64,000 bases of DNA from Onstottus_B arcticum (GCA_038040485.1 JBBPIE010000031.1:1-64000); one strand, 5' to 3'. Counted from the first letter of the stretch, positions 25,200 through 34,457 are shown. Notes: a model not told the origin generated them from the sequence alone. Numbers and translations: made by a program.

Positions 25200-25244
25200 T
25201 ATGATTGCGAGGTTTCGCCTTTTGATCCAGGATAGCCAACACAG

Positions 25245-25940
25245 ATGAGGTTTCTCCTTGTTGAAGACGAGCCGAGAGTAGCGCGCTTCATAGCGAAGGG
25301 GCTGCGCGAGCAGGGCTACGCCGTTGATATCGCACAGGACGGCGAAGACGCCCTCTACAAAGTCAGCATCAGCGCGTACGATTTGATCGTTCTCGATGTC
25401 TTGCTGCCCGGAAGAAGCGGGTTTGCCGTCTGCAAGGATCTCCGCGGTGCAGGCATCAAGGTTCCCATTCTCATGCTGACGGCTCGAGACGCAATCGAAG
25501 ACCGCATTGAGGGACTCGACTCTGGCGCGGATGATTATCTAACAAAGCCTTTCGACTTCAACGAGTTGCTTGCGCGGCTTCGAGCCTTGCTCAGACGCGC
25601 GAATGACTTGAGGCCGGCCATCCTCGAAATAGCCGACCTCACTCTCAATACCGCCGATCATTCTGTCACTCGCGGAGGCAAGAACATCAGCCTCACTGCA
25701 AAAGAGTATTCCCTGCTCGAATTCTTCATGCTGAGAGAAGGTAAGATCGTAAGCCGTGACGAGATAGCCGAACACGTGTGGGATGAGAATTTCGATCCTT
25801 TTTCCAACGTCATAGACGTCTACGTAAGACGGCTGAGAAAAAAGCTTGATGACGATTCGGACCGGCCATTGATTCGCACACGTCGCGGCGAAGGCTATAT
25901 CCTCTCATCATCGGACACGGGGTTGGACAGTGCTCAATAG
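25245..25940 (+). CDS. OmpR-family response regulator
   Basis: A 231-residue protein. Receiver domain: acidic pair VEDE, phosphoacceptor Asp in LIVLDVLLPG (about residue 51), Thr in LMLTARD and Lys in TKPFDF. The C-terminal winged helix (LTAKEYSLLEFF, VIDVYVRRLRKKL) binds DNA. It overlaps the sensor kinase gene by 11 bases. The sequence resembles copper/efflux regulators of the CusR/MprA type, but the inducer cannot be inferred. Confidence 0.94.
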   Translation: MRFLLVEDEPRVARFIAKGLREQGYAVDIAQDGEDALYKVSISAYDLIVLDVLLPGRSGFAVCKDLRGAGIKVPILMLTARDAIEDRIEGLDSGADDYLTKPFDFNELLARLRALLRRANDLRPAILEIADLTLNTADHSVTRGGKNISLTAKEYSLLEFFMLREGKIVSRDEIAEHVWDENFDPFSNVIDVYVRRLRKKLDDDSDRPLIRTRRGEGYILSSSDTGLDSAQ

Positions 25941-27318
25941 CGTCCGTGCCCGGCTTACATTGTGGTATGTGCTCGTATTCGGGTTATTGCTTCTCGGGTT
26001 TAGCATTCCCACTTATGTATTGCTCTCCCGAAGCTTGTATGACCGCGTCGATCAGTCTTTGTCTAACGCCGCGCAGGCTACCGCTTCTGAGTTCCTAAGC
26101 GAGATAAAAGAGTTCAATGGAGACGCCGGGTTGGGCGCGGCCGAGACCTTGAACGAATTACGCTTGCCAAATGTCTACACCGCGATCTGCGCTGATGACC
26201 GCATCCTTGCGTCAAATCTGCCCGAAGCCCAGGAACCAAGCCTTCGTCAGGTGACTGCCTCTGAGAGAAGCAATGATCAAACTTCGTTTCGGACAATGGA
26301 AGGCTTTGGGGAGGAAGGCGCAAGGATGGTCGTGCTGCCACTGGAGGCCGGAGGCAAAAGATACTTTGTCGCAGTCGCAGAGCCCTTGCTTGGTCTGGTC
26401 GAGCAGGTCGCGCTCATCAGGCGGATCTTTTATGTTGGGTTCCCTGCCACGCTGCTTGTCGCGGCCATCGGCGGATTCCTGCTTGCGAGGAAGAGCCTGG
26501 CTCCGGTGCTGGAGATGTCTGAGCAGGCGCAACGGATAGGCGCGACAAACCTCCAGGAACGCCTGACGGTCAGCAATCCCAGGGACGAGCTTGGCCGTCT
26601 GGCAGGCGTGTTCAACGAACTACTCTCCAGACTCGATCGATCATTTGGAAACATGCGAGAGTTCATGGCCGACGCTTCTCACGAACTCCGCACTCCGCTG
26701 TCCATCATAAGAGGAGAAGCTGATGTGGCCTTGTCGCAGCAAAGGGACCCGGCTGAGTACAACGAGACGCTTACGATAATCCAGGACGAAGCCCGACGAC
26801 TGACGCTGATTGTCGACGATATGCTGTCGCTTGCTCGCGCCGACGCGGGGCAACGTCCATTAAACGTTCAAGACTTTTATTTGAACGACCTTGTTGAAGA
26901 GGCTTGCAGAGCGATGCAGGTGTTGGCCTTGCGCAAGGGTGTAGCGCTGACGCCTATGCTTACGGAGGACGTAAGCTTCCGGGGCGATGAGGATTTACTC
27001 AGGAGATTGATGATAAACCTCCTCGACAATGCTCTAAAGTTTACGCCTTCCGGCGGCTCTGTTTCAGCCCAGTTAGTCTGCGAACCTTCCATGGTGAAGA
27101 TCATCGTACTCGATACCGGCGCAGGGATACCCGCTGAGGCTGTCCCACACGTCTTTGAAAGATTCTACCGGATTGACAAGTCGCGCTCGCGCGCCGACGG
27201 TGGAAGCGGACTTGGCCTGGCAATAGCCAGATGGGTAGCGGAGGCTCACAAAGGGTCTATCGATCTGGTGAGCAGCCCCGGTCACGGCAGCAAGTTCACC
27301 GTCTCGTTGCCAAGGTAG
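25930..27318 (+). CDS. Sensor histidine kinase
   Basis: A 462-residue protein starting at GTG within the regulator gene. Two membrane spans (about residues 10-32 and 160-182) bracket a periplasmic sensor. HAMP follows, then the H-box ASHELRTPLSIIRGEAD with the phosphorylated His, N-box NLLDNALKFTP, and G-boxes DTGAGIP and GGSGLGLAIARW. Architecture and order match CusS/QseC-like kinases. It forms a two-component system with the preceding gene. Confidence 0.94.
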   Translation: MLNSVRARLTLWYVLVFGLLLLGFSIPTYVLLSRSLYDRVDQSLSNAAQATASEFLSEIKEFNGDAGLGAAETLNELRLPNVYTAICADDRILASNLPEAQEPSLRQVTASERSNDQTSFRTMEGFGEEGARMVVLPLEAGGKRYFVAVAEPLLGLVEQVALIRRIFYVGFPATLLVAAIGGFLLARKSLAPVLEMSEQAQRIGATNLQERLTVSNPRDELGRLAGVFNELLSRLDRSFGNMREFMADASHELRTPLSIIRGEADVALSQQRDPAEYNETLTIIQDEARRLTLIVDDMLSLARADAGQRPLNVQDFYLNDLVEEACRAMQVLALRKGVALTPMLTEDVSFRGDEDLLRRLMINLLDNALKFTPSGGSVSAQLVCEPSMVKIIVLDTGAGIPAEAVPHVFERFYRIDKSRSRADGGSGLGLAIARWVAEAHKGSIDLVSSPGHGSKFTVSLPR

Positions 27319-27470
27319 CGGGAGGTTCTAAATAGCCGCTTTGCCTGCGAAGCCGCGAGTCTCTGCTTCGTCTTGAAGCCGGGAGCACCTCGGATAGACA
27401 GTCTTCTCTGCACTCAGAAGAGCCTCCGTGCTAGCTCAGCCTGTCCGCCGATGTAGCGCCCATCCACGCG

Positions 27471-27499
27471 TTGATTGTGATCTGACCCGGATGTATACT
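27471..27499 (+). promoter_or_regulatory. Sigma-70 promoter of the integrase remnant
   Basis: TTGATT (27471-27476), 17-base spacer, TATACT (27494-27499), 23 bases before the ATG at 27523. It corresponds in place to the Pint promoter of integron integrase genes. No clear LexA box is seen. Confidence 0.55.
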
Positions 27500-27522
27500 C
27501 GCGCCCGCAAACCGAGCGCGCC

Positions 27523-27735
27523 ATGCAAACCCCCGTCTCACGTATAACGCCCGACAGCAGCCAGCAGTCGCCGCAAGCAACCGCGCCAAAACCCAACCTG
27601 CTCGATCAGGCGCGAATCGCCCTTTGTTCGCGGCACTACAGCCGCCGGACCGAACAAACCTACTGCCTCTGGATGTATATTTCCTTTCATTTGTCCGCCA
27701 TCTGGCTAAGATGGCGGAGGCCGATGTGCAGGCCA
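27523..27735 (+). pseudogene. intI: Truncated, frameshifted integron integrase (intI) remnant
   Basis: The first 50 codons read as an IntI N-terminus: NLLDQARIALCSRHYSRRTE followed by QTYCLWMYISFH, matching the N-terminal SAM-like domain of integron tyrosine recombinases. The frame then fails; after a one-base deletion (20 bases where 21 are expected) the homology resumes as MAEADVQA in another frame. It ends at a heptamer repeat array at about 27735. The catalytic Arg/His/Tyr domain and the IntI-specific insertion are absent, so it is inactive. It is expressed, if at all, from the promoter at 27471. Whether it once served the cassette clusters at 0-5 kb or 31-32 kb cannot be told. Confidence 0.82.
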
Positions 27736-27870
27736 TTTTCCATTTTCCATTTGCAATTTATCATCTGCCATTGAAGGGAGTCCTGGCCAAATAGACCAGA
27801 GAATCGAACAATAAGAGAGATGAAAATGGAAAATCGAAAATGGTAGATGGAAAATGGAAAATGGGCCAAT
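27728..27870. repeat. Inverted pair of heptamer arrays (CCATTTT / GAAAATG)
   Basis: The left arm is CCATTTT, CCATTTT, CCATTTG, CAATTTA, TCATCTG; the right arm is GAAAATG, GAAAATC, GAAAATG, GTAGATG, GAAAATG, GAAAATG. It directly follows the point where integrase homology ends, so it marks the breakpoint. Confidence 0.88.
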
Positions 27871-28171
27871 CTACACCCATGTTCTCAACCGCGGCGGTCG
27901 TGGCGTCAAGAGCCCGGCCGATTCACTGTGATCTGCAAGGGATCGGGAATGTTATGCGGAAACCAGATAAAACTCTTCGGCATCGGAGATGCGCGGTAAA
28001 CAATGGAGAGCCGGGGGTTACGGGACATCCGTTTGGAGTTTTATGCCGACAGGGTAGCGAGGCACGTTACGGGGTGGGCACACACAGGCAGCCGGTGGAA
28101 AAGGCCGTTTGAATTTCCTATACTCTTGATATCTGCGACTGGTCGGAATCAGTGAGGAACTTGGGGAACAC
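27871..28171. other. Gap with no recognisable gene
   Basis: Open frames here are short and without signals. I see no RNA gene, attC site or repeat. It could hold decayed integron sequence, given the integrase remnant just upstream, but nothing shows this. Confidence 0.5.
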
Positions 28172-29317
28172 ATGGATTGGCGAAAGTGTAATGACCCACA
28201 ATGGCGGCGGTTTCTCGTCGCCTTGGCCGCACTCGCTGTCTTCGTAGCAGCGTTGTTCCTCTACGTCCGTGGATGGCTGTTTGGGGCGGGATTGCTCTAT
28301 TCGTTCGCCGTCCTCCTCCTGTTCTGCTTTGCATTGGCAGGATGCATTGCATTGGCCCTGCTGATCTACGCGCTGTTCCGGCGCTGGTGTGAACTACGTG
28401 GGGCGCCGCCCAAGGGCCGAGGCACGCGCGAGCGCACGGGCCCGAACTCCGTGCATCTGCCTTCAACGATCTACAAGCGCCCGGACCCCCTCATCTATAG
28501 CCAGTATTTTTTCATGGCGCGAGGGTTCGCGGTGACGTGGGACAACCCCGACATTTGGCTGACTGAGTTGCCGGCCCCTGACGGAACGATGGCTCCGGTC
28601 GGATCGCACAACCTTCTGCCTAACCATGTCTATCGCATTCATGCTCGCATTTATAACGGATCACTGGAAGCTCCCGCCGTGGGAATGCCGGTCGTCTTCT
28701 CGTTCCTGACTTTCGGCATCGGGATTGTGCCGACGCTGATCGGCGTCGCGGTGGTCGACCTTCCCGTCAAAGGCGCCGCTGGGCATCCCAAAGAGACATT
28801 CCATGACTGGCTGACGCCCGCCACGTCCGGGCACTATTGCCTGCAGGTCGGCCTCTTCTGGCCCGATGATGCTGAGCCCGGCAACAACATCGGCCAGGAG
28901 AATGTTGACGTCAAAAAGCTCGCCTCGCCTGCGACGTTCCGTTTTCCATTGCGCAACGATGCGTCGACGACGCGCCGTTTCCGCCTTGAGGTCGATTCCT
29001 ATCCGCCTCCCGTCCCTCCGGATTGCCCTGATCTGCCTGCGCACGACAATACTGGACGCGGAGTTGCAGCCAGGCAGGACCCCGCCGTTGGAGCTGCTCG
29101 CCTCGCCTTCCATCGTCGTGATGCGCATCCCCTGCCGCCGGATTGGTCGGTGACCTTTTTGCCGGGTTCCGAGCTTCTACTACGTGGTGGTGAGCAGGTG
29201 GACATCATCGCAATGGTAAACGTGCCTGCTACGCTTCCTGCACCACAGCCGATCAATGTCAACGCGTTCGCTGACGGCGCCTTCGCCGGCGGCGTCACGC
29301 TCTATGTGCACAGCTAA
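28172..29317 (+). CDS. Membrane-anchored protein of unknown function
   Basis: A 381-residue protein. Two N-terminal membrane segments (about residues 14-32 and 38-68) precede a large soluble part with beta-strand character. The region HVYRIHARIYNGSLEAPAVG to about residue 250 resembles CARDB/Ig-like adhesion folds, and the last 60 residues (DIIAMVNVPATL) a second one. The next gene follows after only 9 bases, so the two form an operon. I do not recognise the family. Confidence 0.75.
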   Translation: MDWRKCNDPQWRRFLVALAALAVFVAALFLYVRGWLFGAGLLYSFAVLLLFCFALAGCIALALLIYALFRRWCELRGAPPKGRGTRERTGPNSVHLPSTIYKRPDPLIYSQYFFMARGFAVTWDNPDIWLTELPAPDGTMAPVGSHNLLPNHVYRIHARIYNGSLEAPAVGMPVVFSFLTFGIGIVPTLIGVAVVDLPVKGAAGHPKETFHDWLTPATSGHYCLQVGLFWPDDAEPGNNIGQENVDVKKLASPATFRFPLRNDASTTRRFRLEVDSYPPPVPPDCPDLPAHDNTGRGVAARQDPAVGAARLAFHRRDAHPLPPDWSVTFLPGSELLLRGGEQVDIIAMVNVPATLPAPQPINVNAFADGAFAGGVTLYVHS

Positions 29318-29326
29318 GGGGGAGTG

Positions 29327-30766
29327 ATGTCGGAAGGGCCGCAATACACCAGATGCACTGACAAAGCGAATTGGAAATCTCCGATTGCGTCGGTCGGCGT
29401 CGCGGATATCGTGGGGGCGGTCGGTGCCATCCTCGCCGTGCTCGCGGGATTCCCCGCGGCTGGCGCGATTCTCGCCTTTGCAGCCGGCGCCGAAATCATG
29501 CGCAAGGTCGCCGAGTGGCAGCTCAACGGTAAGCTCATCTGCCTCAGCAACGTGAAGCGACGCGTCTTTACAGACGCCGATCCGGATCGAGTCTGCGTGC
29601 TCGGCACCGTGCTGGATTTCGAGAAAGTGGGCGAGGACAAGAGCGGGTTCGAGAATATTGACAATGACTTCGGCGTGAATCTTTTCCTCGCGCCGTTTCC
29701 GATCAGCGATGTTGTGGTCACGGATCCGGGCAAACTCAAGCGGCGCATGGAACAAAGCCCACAGGGTGATCTGATTCAGGACCCTAACGCGCCGGAACCG
29801 GTGGCCGGTGATCCTGATCCCGGACCGGGCCCGCTCAAGCGGAAGGACGATCCTTCGCAGAATTTCGGTCCAATGCCGGTCGGCTTCAGCGGCTACGAGC
29901 GCGGACTGATGATCTCGGCGAGCTTTCCGCGTCCGATACCATCGAATGTTTATCGCGATCCCCATGAGTTGGTGAAAGTCGATCCGAAGTTCAAGCAGAT
30001 GGGCGACGACGCGTATGCGGCGTTTGTTGCCTTGTACCAAGGCGAGGTAATCGTAAACGGACAACCGCTTTCGAAGGGCATCAAAGACGCGATCCTGGCC
30101 GAGGCCGCAAAGGACCCGTTAGGCTATGGACAGGTATCGGCGAGGTTCTATCAGGCGGTAGAGTCGGCCTTCCATTTCACGGAAAAGAATGCGCCCGCGC
30201 TGCATTGTGAATTCGAGGGCTCTCGTATCCGCGACGTCTACAATACGCTCGACTTCGCTCATGTTCATTGCGACACGAGCGGGTTCTGGGGATTTCTCTG
30301 CGACGTGCTCAATTTCGTGATCTCGATTTTCCTCGGCATTCCGAAGCTCATCGCCGCCGCAGCCGCATGGGCAAGTGCCGATGACGGCAGCTTGTCCGAT
30401 GCTTACGACGGCGCTGGGGGAGAGATCCGCTGGGGCGACCCGATCGTGGTGCGAGGCCGCTGGGTCTATGACAGCGCTCACTCCGGCTACAACGAAATGC
30501 ATGCGGTGCGCACGGTGCAAAAGACTTTGCCGGGGCCGCAGGATCACGACGCGTGGTGCGGAGAGCTTTCCAAAGTGCCGCCAAGTCCACCGCCGACGCG
30601 CGACCCGCATGCTCCTCCGCACGCCACCGGCGGCGACGTTCCAATGACGCCGGACCAGCGTGCGACATGGGACGCACAGAACCGCGACGAAAACCGCTGG
30701 GTGTACCATCCAGCGATTGATGGCTGCGTGCCGCAACGGTCGGACGACCCTGTTCCCCTGCATTGA
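29327..30766 (+). CDS. Hypothetical protein, operon partner of the membrane-anchored protein
   Basis: A 479-residue protein; the ATG at 29327 follows AGGGGGA (a GTG one codon earlier is possible). Residues about 24-55 are hydrophobic (GAVGAILAVLAGFPAAGAIL), and a second hydrophobic stretch lies near 325-345. A conserved-looking phrase GEIRWGDPIVVRGRWVYD is followed by a Pro-rich, Asp/His-rich tail. No catalytic motif is recognised. High GC third-position use matches the preceding gene and differs from the repeat-rich flanks. Confidence 0.7.
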   Translation: MSEGPQYTRCTDKANWKSPIASVGVADIVGAVGAILAVLAGFPAAGAILAFAAGAEIMRKVAEWQLNGKLICLSNVKRRVFTDADPDRVCVLGTVLDFEKVGEDKSGFENIDNDFGVNLFLAPFPISDVVVTDPGKLKRRMEQSPQGDLIQDPNAPEPVAGDPDPGPGPLKRKDDPSQNFGPMPVGFSGYERGLMISASFPRPIPSNVYRDPHELVKVDPKFKQMGDDAYAAFVALYQGEVIVNGQPLSKGIKDAILAEAAKDPLGYGQVSARFYQAVESAFHFTEKNAPALHCEFEGSRIRDVYNTLDFAHVHCDTSGFWGFLCDVLNFVISIFLGIPKLIAAAAAWASADDGSLSDAYDGAGGEIRWGDPIVVRGRWVYDSAHSGYNEMHAVRTVQKTLPGPQDHDAWCGELSKVPPSPPPTRDPHAPPHATGGDVPMTPDQRATWDAQNRDENRWVYHPAIDGCVPQRSDDPVPLH

Positions 30767-31043
30767 TCACCCGCAACTCTCGAAGAGGCAACTTTGCGAC
30801 AGAACCGGAGATTCTCCTAGACGCAGTGCATTTCGAACTTATCGTACCCACCACGGCTGTGTGGGCAGCGGTACGACACGCCGTCCTCGCTCTCGTGGAG
30901 CGGGCATAGGCGGCAACACAGGGATCAGACGCGCCTGCGCCAGTCCTTACTCCATAGTGGAGGTGGGGTGGTGAGGCCGTCCTGGTGTCCGTGCCAATGC
31001 GCCCAGCCGAGCAAAGGCGTGCAGACGCGAGAGAGGATTCCAA

Positions 31044-31454
31044 GTGAGGAACACAGGAGCAGCTCCACAGGCGGGCATCGAGATCAGGTCTGCCGTACCG
31101 ACCTTTCTTGTGGCCGATGTCGCCAGAACGGCGCGCTGGTATGCCGAGTGCCTCGGATTCCACACCGCAGGCACATTTCCCAAGCAAGCGCCTTACTCGT
31201 ATGCGAGCTTGCAGCGGGATGGCGGGGAGATCATGCTCCTCTCCCTACCTGACTATCGAAAGCCGGATCTCACGGCTCGACGGCCCGAGGGCCTTTGGGA
31301 TGCCTATATCCGAGTGCGAGGCGTCCACACGCTCTATGAGAGTGTTCGAGGTAAGGAATTCATCCAGATGCCGCTGAAACAGCAGCCTTATGGCGACTGG
31401 GAATTCGAGGTGCGCGATCCGAACGGCTACGTTCTTGTGTTCGGCAGAGCCTAG
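31044..31454 (+). CDS. VOC-family (glyoxalase/bleomycin-resistance fold) protein
   Basis: A 136-residue protein with GTG start and AGAGGAT upstream. VOC features: FLVADVARTARWYAECLGF at the N-terminus, and DPNGYVLVFGRA at the end, with the metal-ligand Glu in FEVRDPNG. Substrates of the family range from methylglyoxal to antibiotics. A half attC-like sequence follows its stop, so it may once have been a cassette. Confidence 0.87.
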   Translation: MRNTGAAPQAGIEIRSAVPTFLVADVARTARWYAECLGFHTAGTFPKQAPYSYASLQRDGGEIMLLSLPDYRKPDLTARRPEGLWDAYIRVRGVHTLYESVRGKEFIQMPLKQQPYGDWEFEVRDPNGYVLVFGRA

Positions 31455-31471
31455 CGGAACATGGAGGTGCC

Positions 31472-31500
31472 GCCTAACCCGCGGCTGCAAGTTCCAGGAG
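31472..31500 (+). other. Possible decayed attC (R'' half only)
   Basis: GCCTAAC (31472-31478) followed by GC-rich sequence lies 18 bases after the first VOC stop and just before the second VOC gene. No R' box is present before the next ATG at 31507, so the right half would have been deleted. Alone this would be weak; its place between two VOC genes beside a real attC makes it worth noting. Confidence 0.35.
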
Positions 31501-31506
31501 CCAGAC

Positions 31507-31896
31507 ATGACACGAGCAGAGATTTCCGGCATCTCACCGTTTTTCATCGTGCAAGACGCTACAGCGGGACTTTCGTTCTACCGCGACCGGCTCGGATTTG
31601 AAATCACCTTTCAGGAGCCTTCTGACGATCCCTTTTTTGGAATCGTGTGCCGAGGTGGCGCGATGATCATGGTCAAGTCCGTCGGTGTAGATCCGCTCCC
31701 CAACTACAAGAGGGAGGCCGGAGCCCGCTGGGATGCTTACCTTTACGTTCCTGATCCAGATGCGTTGGCGACCGAGTTTGCGTCGCGCAATATCGTATTT
31801 TCAGAGCCACTCAAAGATACGCACGACGGGTTGCGCGGCTTTGAGATCAAGGACGCCGACGGCTATGTGTTGTTCTTCGGCCGTCCTCGAAAGTAG
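31507..31896 (+). CDS. VOC-family protein, cassette-borne
   Basis: A 129-residue protein. N-terminal SPFFIVQDATAGLSFYRDRL and C-terminal FEIKDADGYVLFFGRP give the paired beta-alpha-beta modules of the VOC fold; His/Glu ligands are partly replaced at the first position. It is followed 13 bases later by an attC site, and VOC genes are common in integron cassettes. Confidence 0.88.
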   Translation: MTRAEISGISPFFIVQDATAGLSFYRDRLGFEITFQEPSDDPFFGIVCRGGAMIMVKSVGVDPLPNYKREAGARWDAYLYVPDPDALATEFASRNIVFSEPLKDTHDGLRGFEIKDADGYVLFFGRPRK

Positions 31897-31909
31897 GTTT
31901 GCCTCATAT

Positions 31910-31999
31910 GCCCAACAACACGCTGGTTGCGACGGCCAAATCGCTTCGCGCTTTGGTTCCTTCGCGTTGCTCGGCCGCGGCACAGCGTGGGCGTTAAGC
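31910..31999 (+). other. attC: attC site 5, ending the VOC cassette
   Basis: R'' GCCCAAC (31910-31916) and R' GTTAAGC (31993-31999), both fitting consensus. The inner arms pair as CACGCTG...CGGCC with an unpaired G and A on the left arm and two mismatches between. Same geometry as the array at 0-5 kb. The bases from the crossover onward (TTAAGC) read directly into RND pump coding sequence. Confidence 0.8.
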
Positions 32000-33603
32000 G
32001 CCACTATAGCCGAGTGCTTCCGGAACTGGTAACCAACAGGTCTGCGCCGCCGGGATCATAACCGTCGAGTTCGACCTCACAGCCATCACCGTTCCCTTCC
32101 TTGGAGAAGAATTCCTGCCCGATTTCAAGGAGACCGACTTCCTGATGCACTGGGTCGGCAAGCCTGGAACTTCGCTCGAAGCGATGCAGCGCATTTACTG
32201 TCCAGGTCAGCAAAGAACTGCGTGCTGTTCCCGGCGTTCGAAATTTCGGATCGCATATTGGCCGCGCCGAAGTTGCCGACGAGGTGGTCGGCCCGAACTT
32301 CGCCGAACTCTGGATCAGCATAGATCCTGACGCTCCCTACGAGACGACCGTCGCCCGGATTCAGGGAGTGGTTGACGGTTACCCTGGTCTCCAACGCGAC
32401 GTGTTGACTTATCTGAAAGAGCGAATAAAGGAAGTGCTGACCGGAGCGAGTGCGACGGTGGTCGTGCGGATCTATGGGCCCGGCCTCGACGTGCTACGCG
32501 CAAAGGCGGCCGAAGTGGGCAAAGCTATGGGCGAGATCGACGGCGTCACGAACTTGAAGGTCGAGCCCCAGGTCCTGGTCCCGCAGTTGGAGGTCCGCTT
32601 GCGATCCGAAGAGGCGTCGCGTTCAGGTCTGACGCCCGGAGACGTTCGCCGCGCGGCTACTACACTGGTTAAGAGCACGAAGGTCGGTGAGGTCTATGAT
32701 GGACAGAAGATTTTCGATGTAGTCGTTTGGGGCGCTCCGCACGTGCGAGGCGACGTCGAGGCGCTGCGCCAGATGAGAATCAATCTGCCGTCGGGTGGAG
32801 ATGTGCCGCTGCGGGAGGTCGCGGATATCCGCATCGCGTCCACTCCGAACGTGATCCAGCGCGAACGCGCCTCACGCCGGATCGACGTAACCTGTGATGT
32901 GAAGGGCCGCGATCTTGGAAGCGTCGCCCGCGATATCGAGGCGAAAGTCAAAGCGCTCTCGTTTGACCGCGAGTACCATCCCGAGTTCCTCGGCGAGTAC
33001 ACGGCGCGCCAGCAGTCCAAGAACCGGCTTATCGGATTGGGCGGGCTTTCGCTGCTCGGGATACTGCTGTTGCTTCACGCCGATTTTCGCTCGCCTCGCT
33101 TGGTTGCGCTGATCTTTGTAAGCCTTCCCTTTGCGCTTGTCGGCGGAGTCATTGCGACGCTGCTGTCCGGGGGGGTGCTCTCGTTGGGATCACTCGTCGG
33201 ATTTGTGACCGTGCTGGGGATCGCAGCTCGCAACGGGATCATGCTTATCAGCCACTATCGGCATCTCGAGTCCGAGGAGAAGCAGCCATTCAGCGAAGAG
33301 CTCGTCTTGCGCGGCTCGGAAGAACGGCTCGCCCCGATTCTGATGACGGCGCTGGCGACGGGTCTCGCGCTGCTGCCGATAGTTCTCAGCGGCAACAAGC
33401 CAGGTCACGAGATCGAGCACCCAATGGCCCTCGTCATACTCGGCGGCCTGGTGACTTCGACATTGCTAAATCTCTTCTTGATGCCCGCGCTCTATCTGAG
33501 ATTCGGTTCTGCGAGAAAAGCAGCGCCCGAATCTGCGGCCGCTCCTGGATCGGAGACAGGTGATGAGACGAGAGTTGATCCTGGAGAGAAGCCCGTTCTC
33601 TAA
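31993..33603 (+). pseudogene. 5'-truncated heavy-metal RND efflux pump (CusA/CzcA-type) remnant
   Basis: Homology starts exactly at the attC crossover: GTT AAG CGC gives VKRHYSRVLPELVTNR, the cytoplasmic-loop region near residue 500 of HME-RND pumps. The frame shifts at about 32039 (then VCAAGIITVEFDLTAITVPF, GEEFLPDFKETDF) and shifts back at about 32196, where one extra T is present. From there to 33603 the frame is clean: periplasmic docking domain, then the membrane helices ALIFVSLPFALVGG and VLGIAARNGIMLISHY. Roughly the first half of the usual 1040-residue protein is missing and no in-frame start is convincing. It cannot form a working pump. Confidence 0.88.
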
Positions 33604-33671
33604 GGAACCGCGGTCATCACCTGCTGATTGCGTCGCGCGGGTCCGAGGAGCTTACGACCGAACGAGGTTTT

Positions 33672-34457
33672 CTATCTAGTTGTCAGGAGAGGATAGGGGT
33701 TGATGGGTTCGCCGCCACTCCATCTGCCGGGCGTGGTCACCTTGGCTATCCCGAAATGAAGATGGAAGTTCCCGGCGCCGGCATTGCCGGTGTCGCCGAC
33801 GTATCCGATGACCTCGCCGCGCCTGACTTGCTTGCCGTCATACATTCCGTCCGCGTACCGCTGCAAGTGGCCATAGTAGTAGACGTATAAACCCGAAGGG
33901 TCAGTCACGTAGATCATCGTGCCGCCCCGGTCGCTGGTAAACAGCTTCACTCTGCCGTCAGCACTCGCAAGCACCGGCGTGCCCTGCGGAGCCATTATGT
34001 CCAGGGCCTGATGAATGCGGCTCTCAGAGCGGCTCTGATAAAACGTATCGTGCAACTCTTTCGCGGTTACGCCCTCGACTGGTATTAGCAGGTTTTTTGT
34101 CCGGAGGTAGGCCAGGTCGCCTTCATTCACCGTAGTCGGCGGGCTGATGCCAGGCAACGCCGAATCACCCGGCGGCACCGGCGCGTCATTTGGCCTCGTG
34201 GGATCCGACGGCGCCGCGCGCGGATTGACTGCTTTTGCACCATTGTCCGCCTTGATCTCAGGCCCCGAAGTTGGCGTCCTTCTGTTTCCGCTGCCGCTGA
34301 AAGGCGGCGCCTTGAGATTGTTAAAGACAACCACGGAGCAAATGATGCACAGGCCCAATATGACCAGTGCGGCCCTTCCTGTATGGGTCTGTTCGGTGAA
34401 GCCGGGCGAGCGCCACGCCTTACTAGTCTTACCGGCTTTTGCATTTTCGCTGATCAT
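33672..34457 (-). CDS. M23-family (LytM) peptidoglycan endopeptidase, membrane-anchored
   Basis: A 261-residue protein. A single N-terminal membrane span (about residues 28-47, ALVILGLCIICSVVVF) is followed by a Pro/Ser-rich linker. The LytM domain is at residues about 140-255: zinc ligands in HQALDIMAPQGTPV (His and Asp) and HLHFGI (HxH), and the YYYGHLQRYADG loop. All metal ligands are present. It probably cleaves peptide cross-links in peptidoglycan. Confidence 0.9.
   Translation of the reverse strand: MISENAKAGKTSKAWRSPGFTEQTHTGRAALVILGLCIICSVVVFNNLKAPPFSGSGNRRTPTSGPEIKADNGAKAVNPRAAPSDPTRPNDAPVPPGDSALPGISPPTTVNEGDLAYLRTKNLLIPVEGVTAKELHDTFYQSRSESRIHQALDIMAPQGTPVLASADGRVKLFTSDRGGTMIYVTDPSGLYVYYYGHLQRYADGMYDGKQVRRGEVIGYVGDTGNAGAGNFHLHFGIAKVTTPGRWSGGEPINPYPLLTTR

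Noticed and set aside
28618..28624. GCCTAAC inside the membrane-protein gene
   Set aside because: It is within coding sequence with no R' partner; chance match to R''.
30764..30910. Short frame (TTG start) reading FELIVPTTAVWAAVRHAV
   Set aside because: Only about 48 codons, no ribosome binding site or known domain; may be decayed sequence but cannot be supported as a gene.
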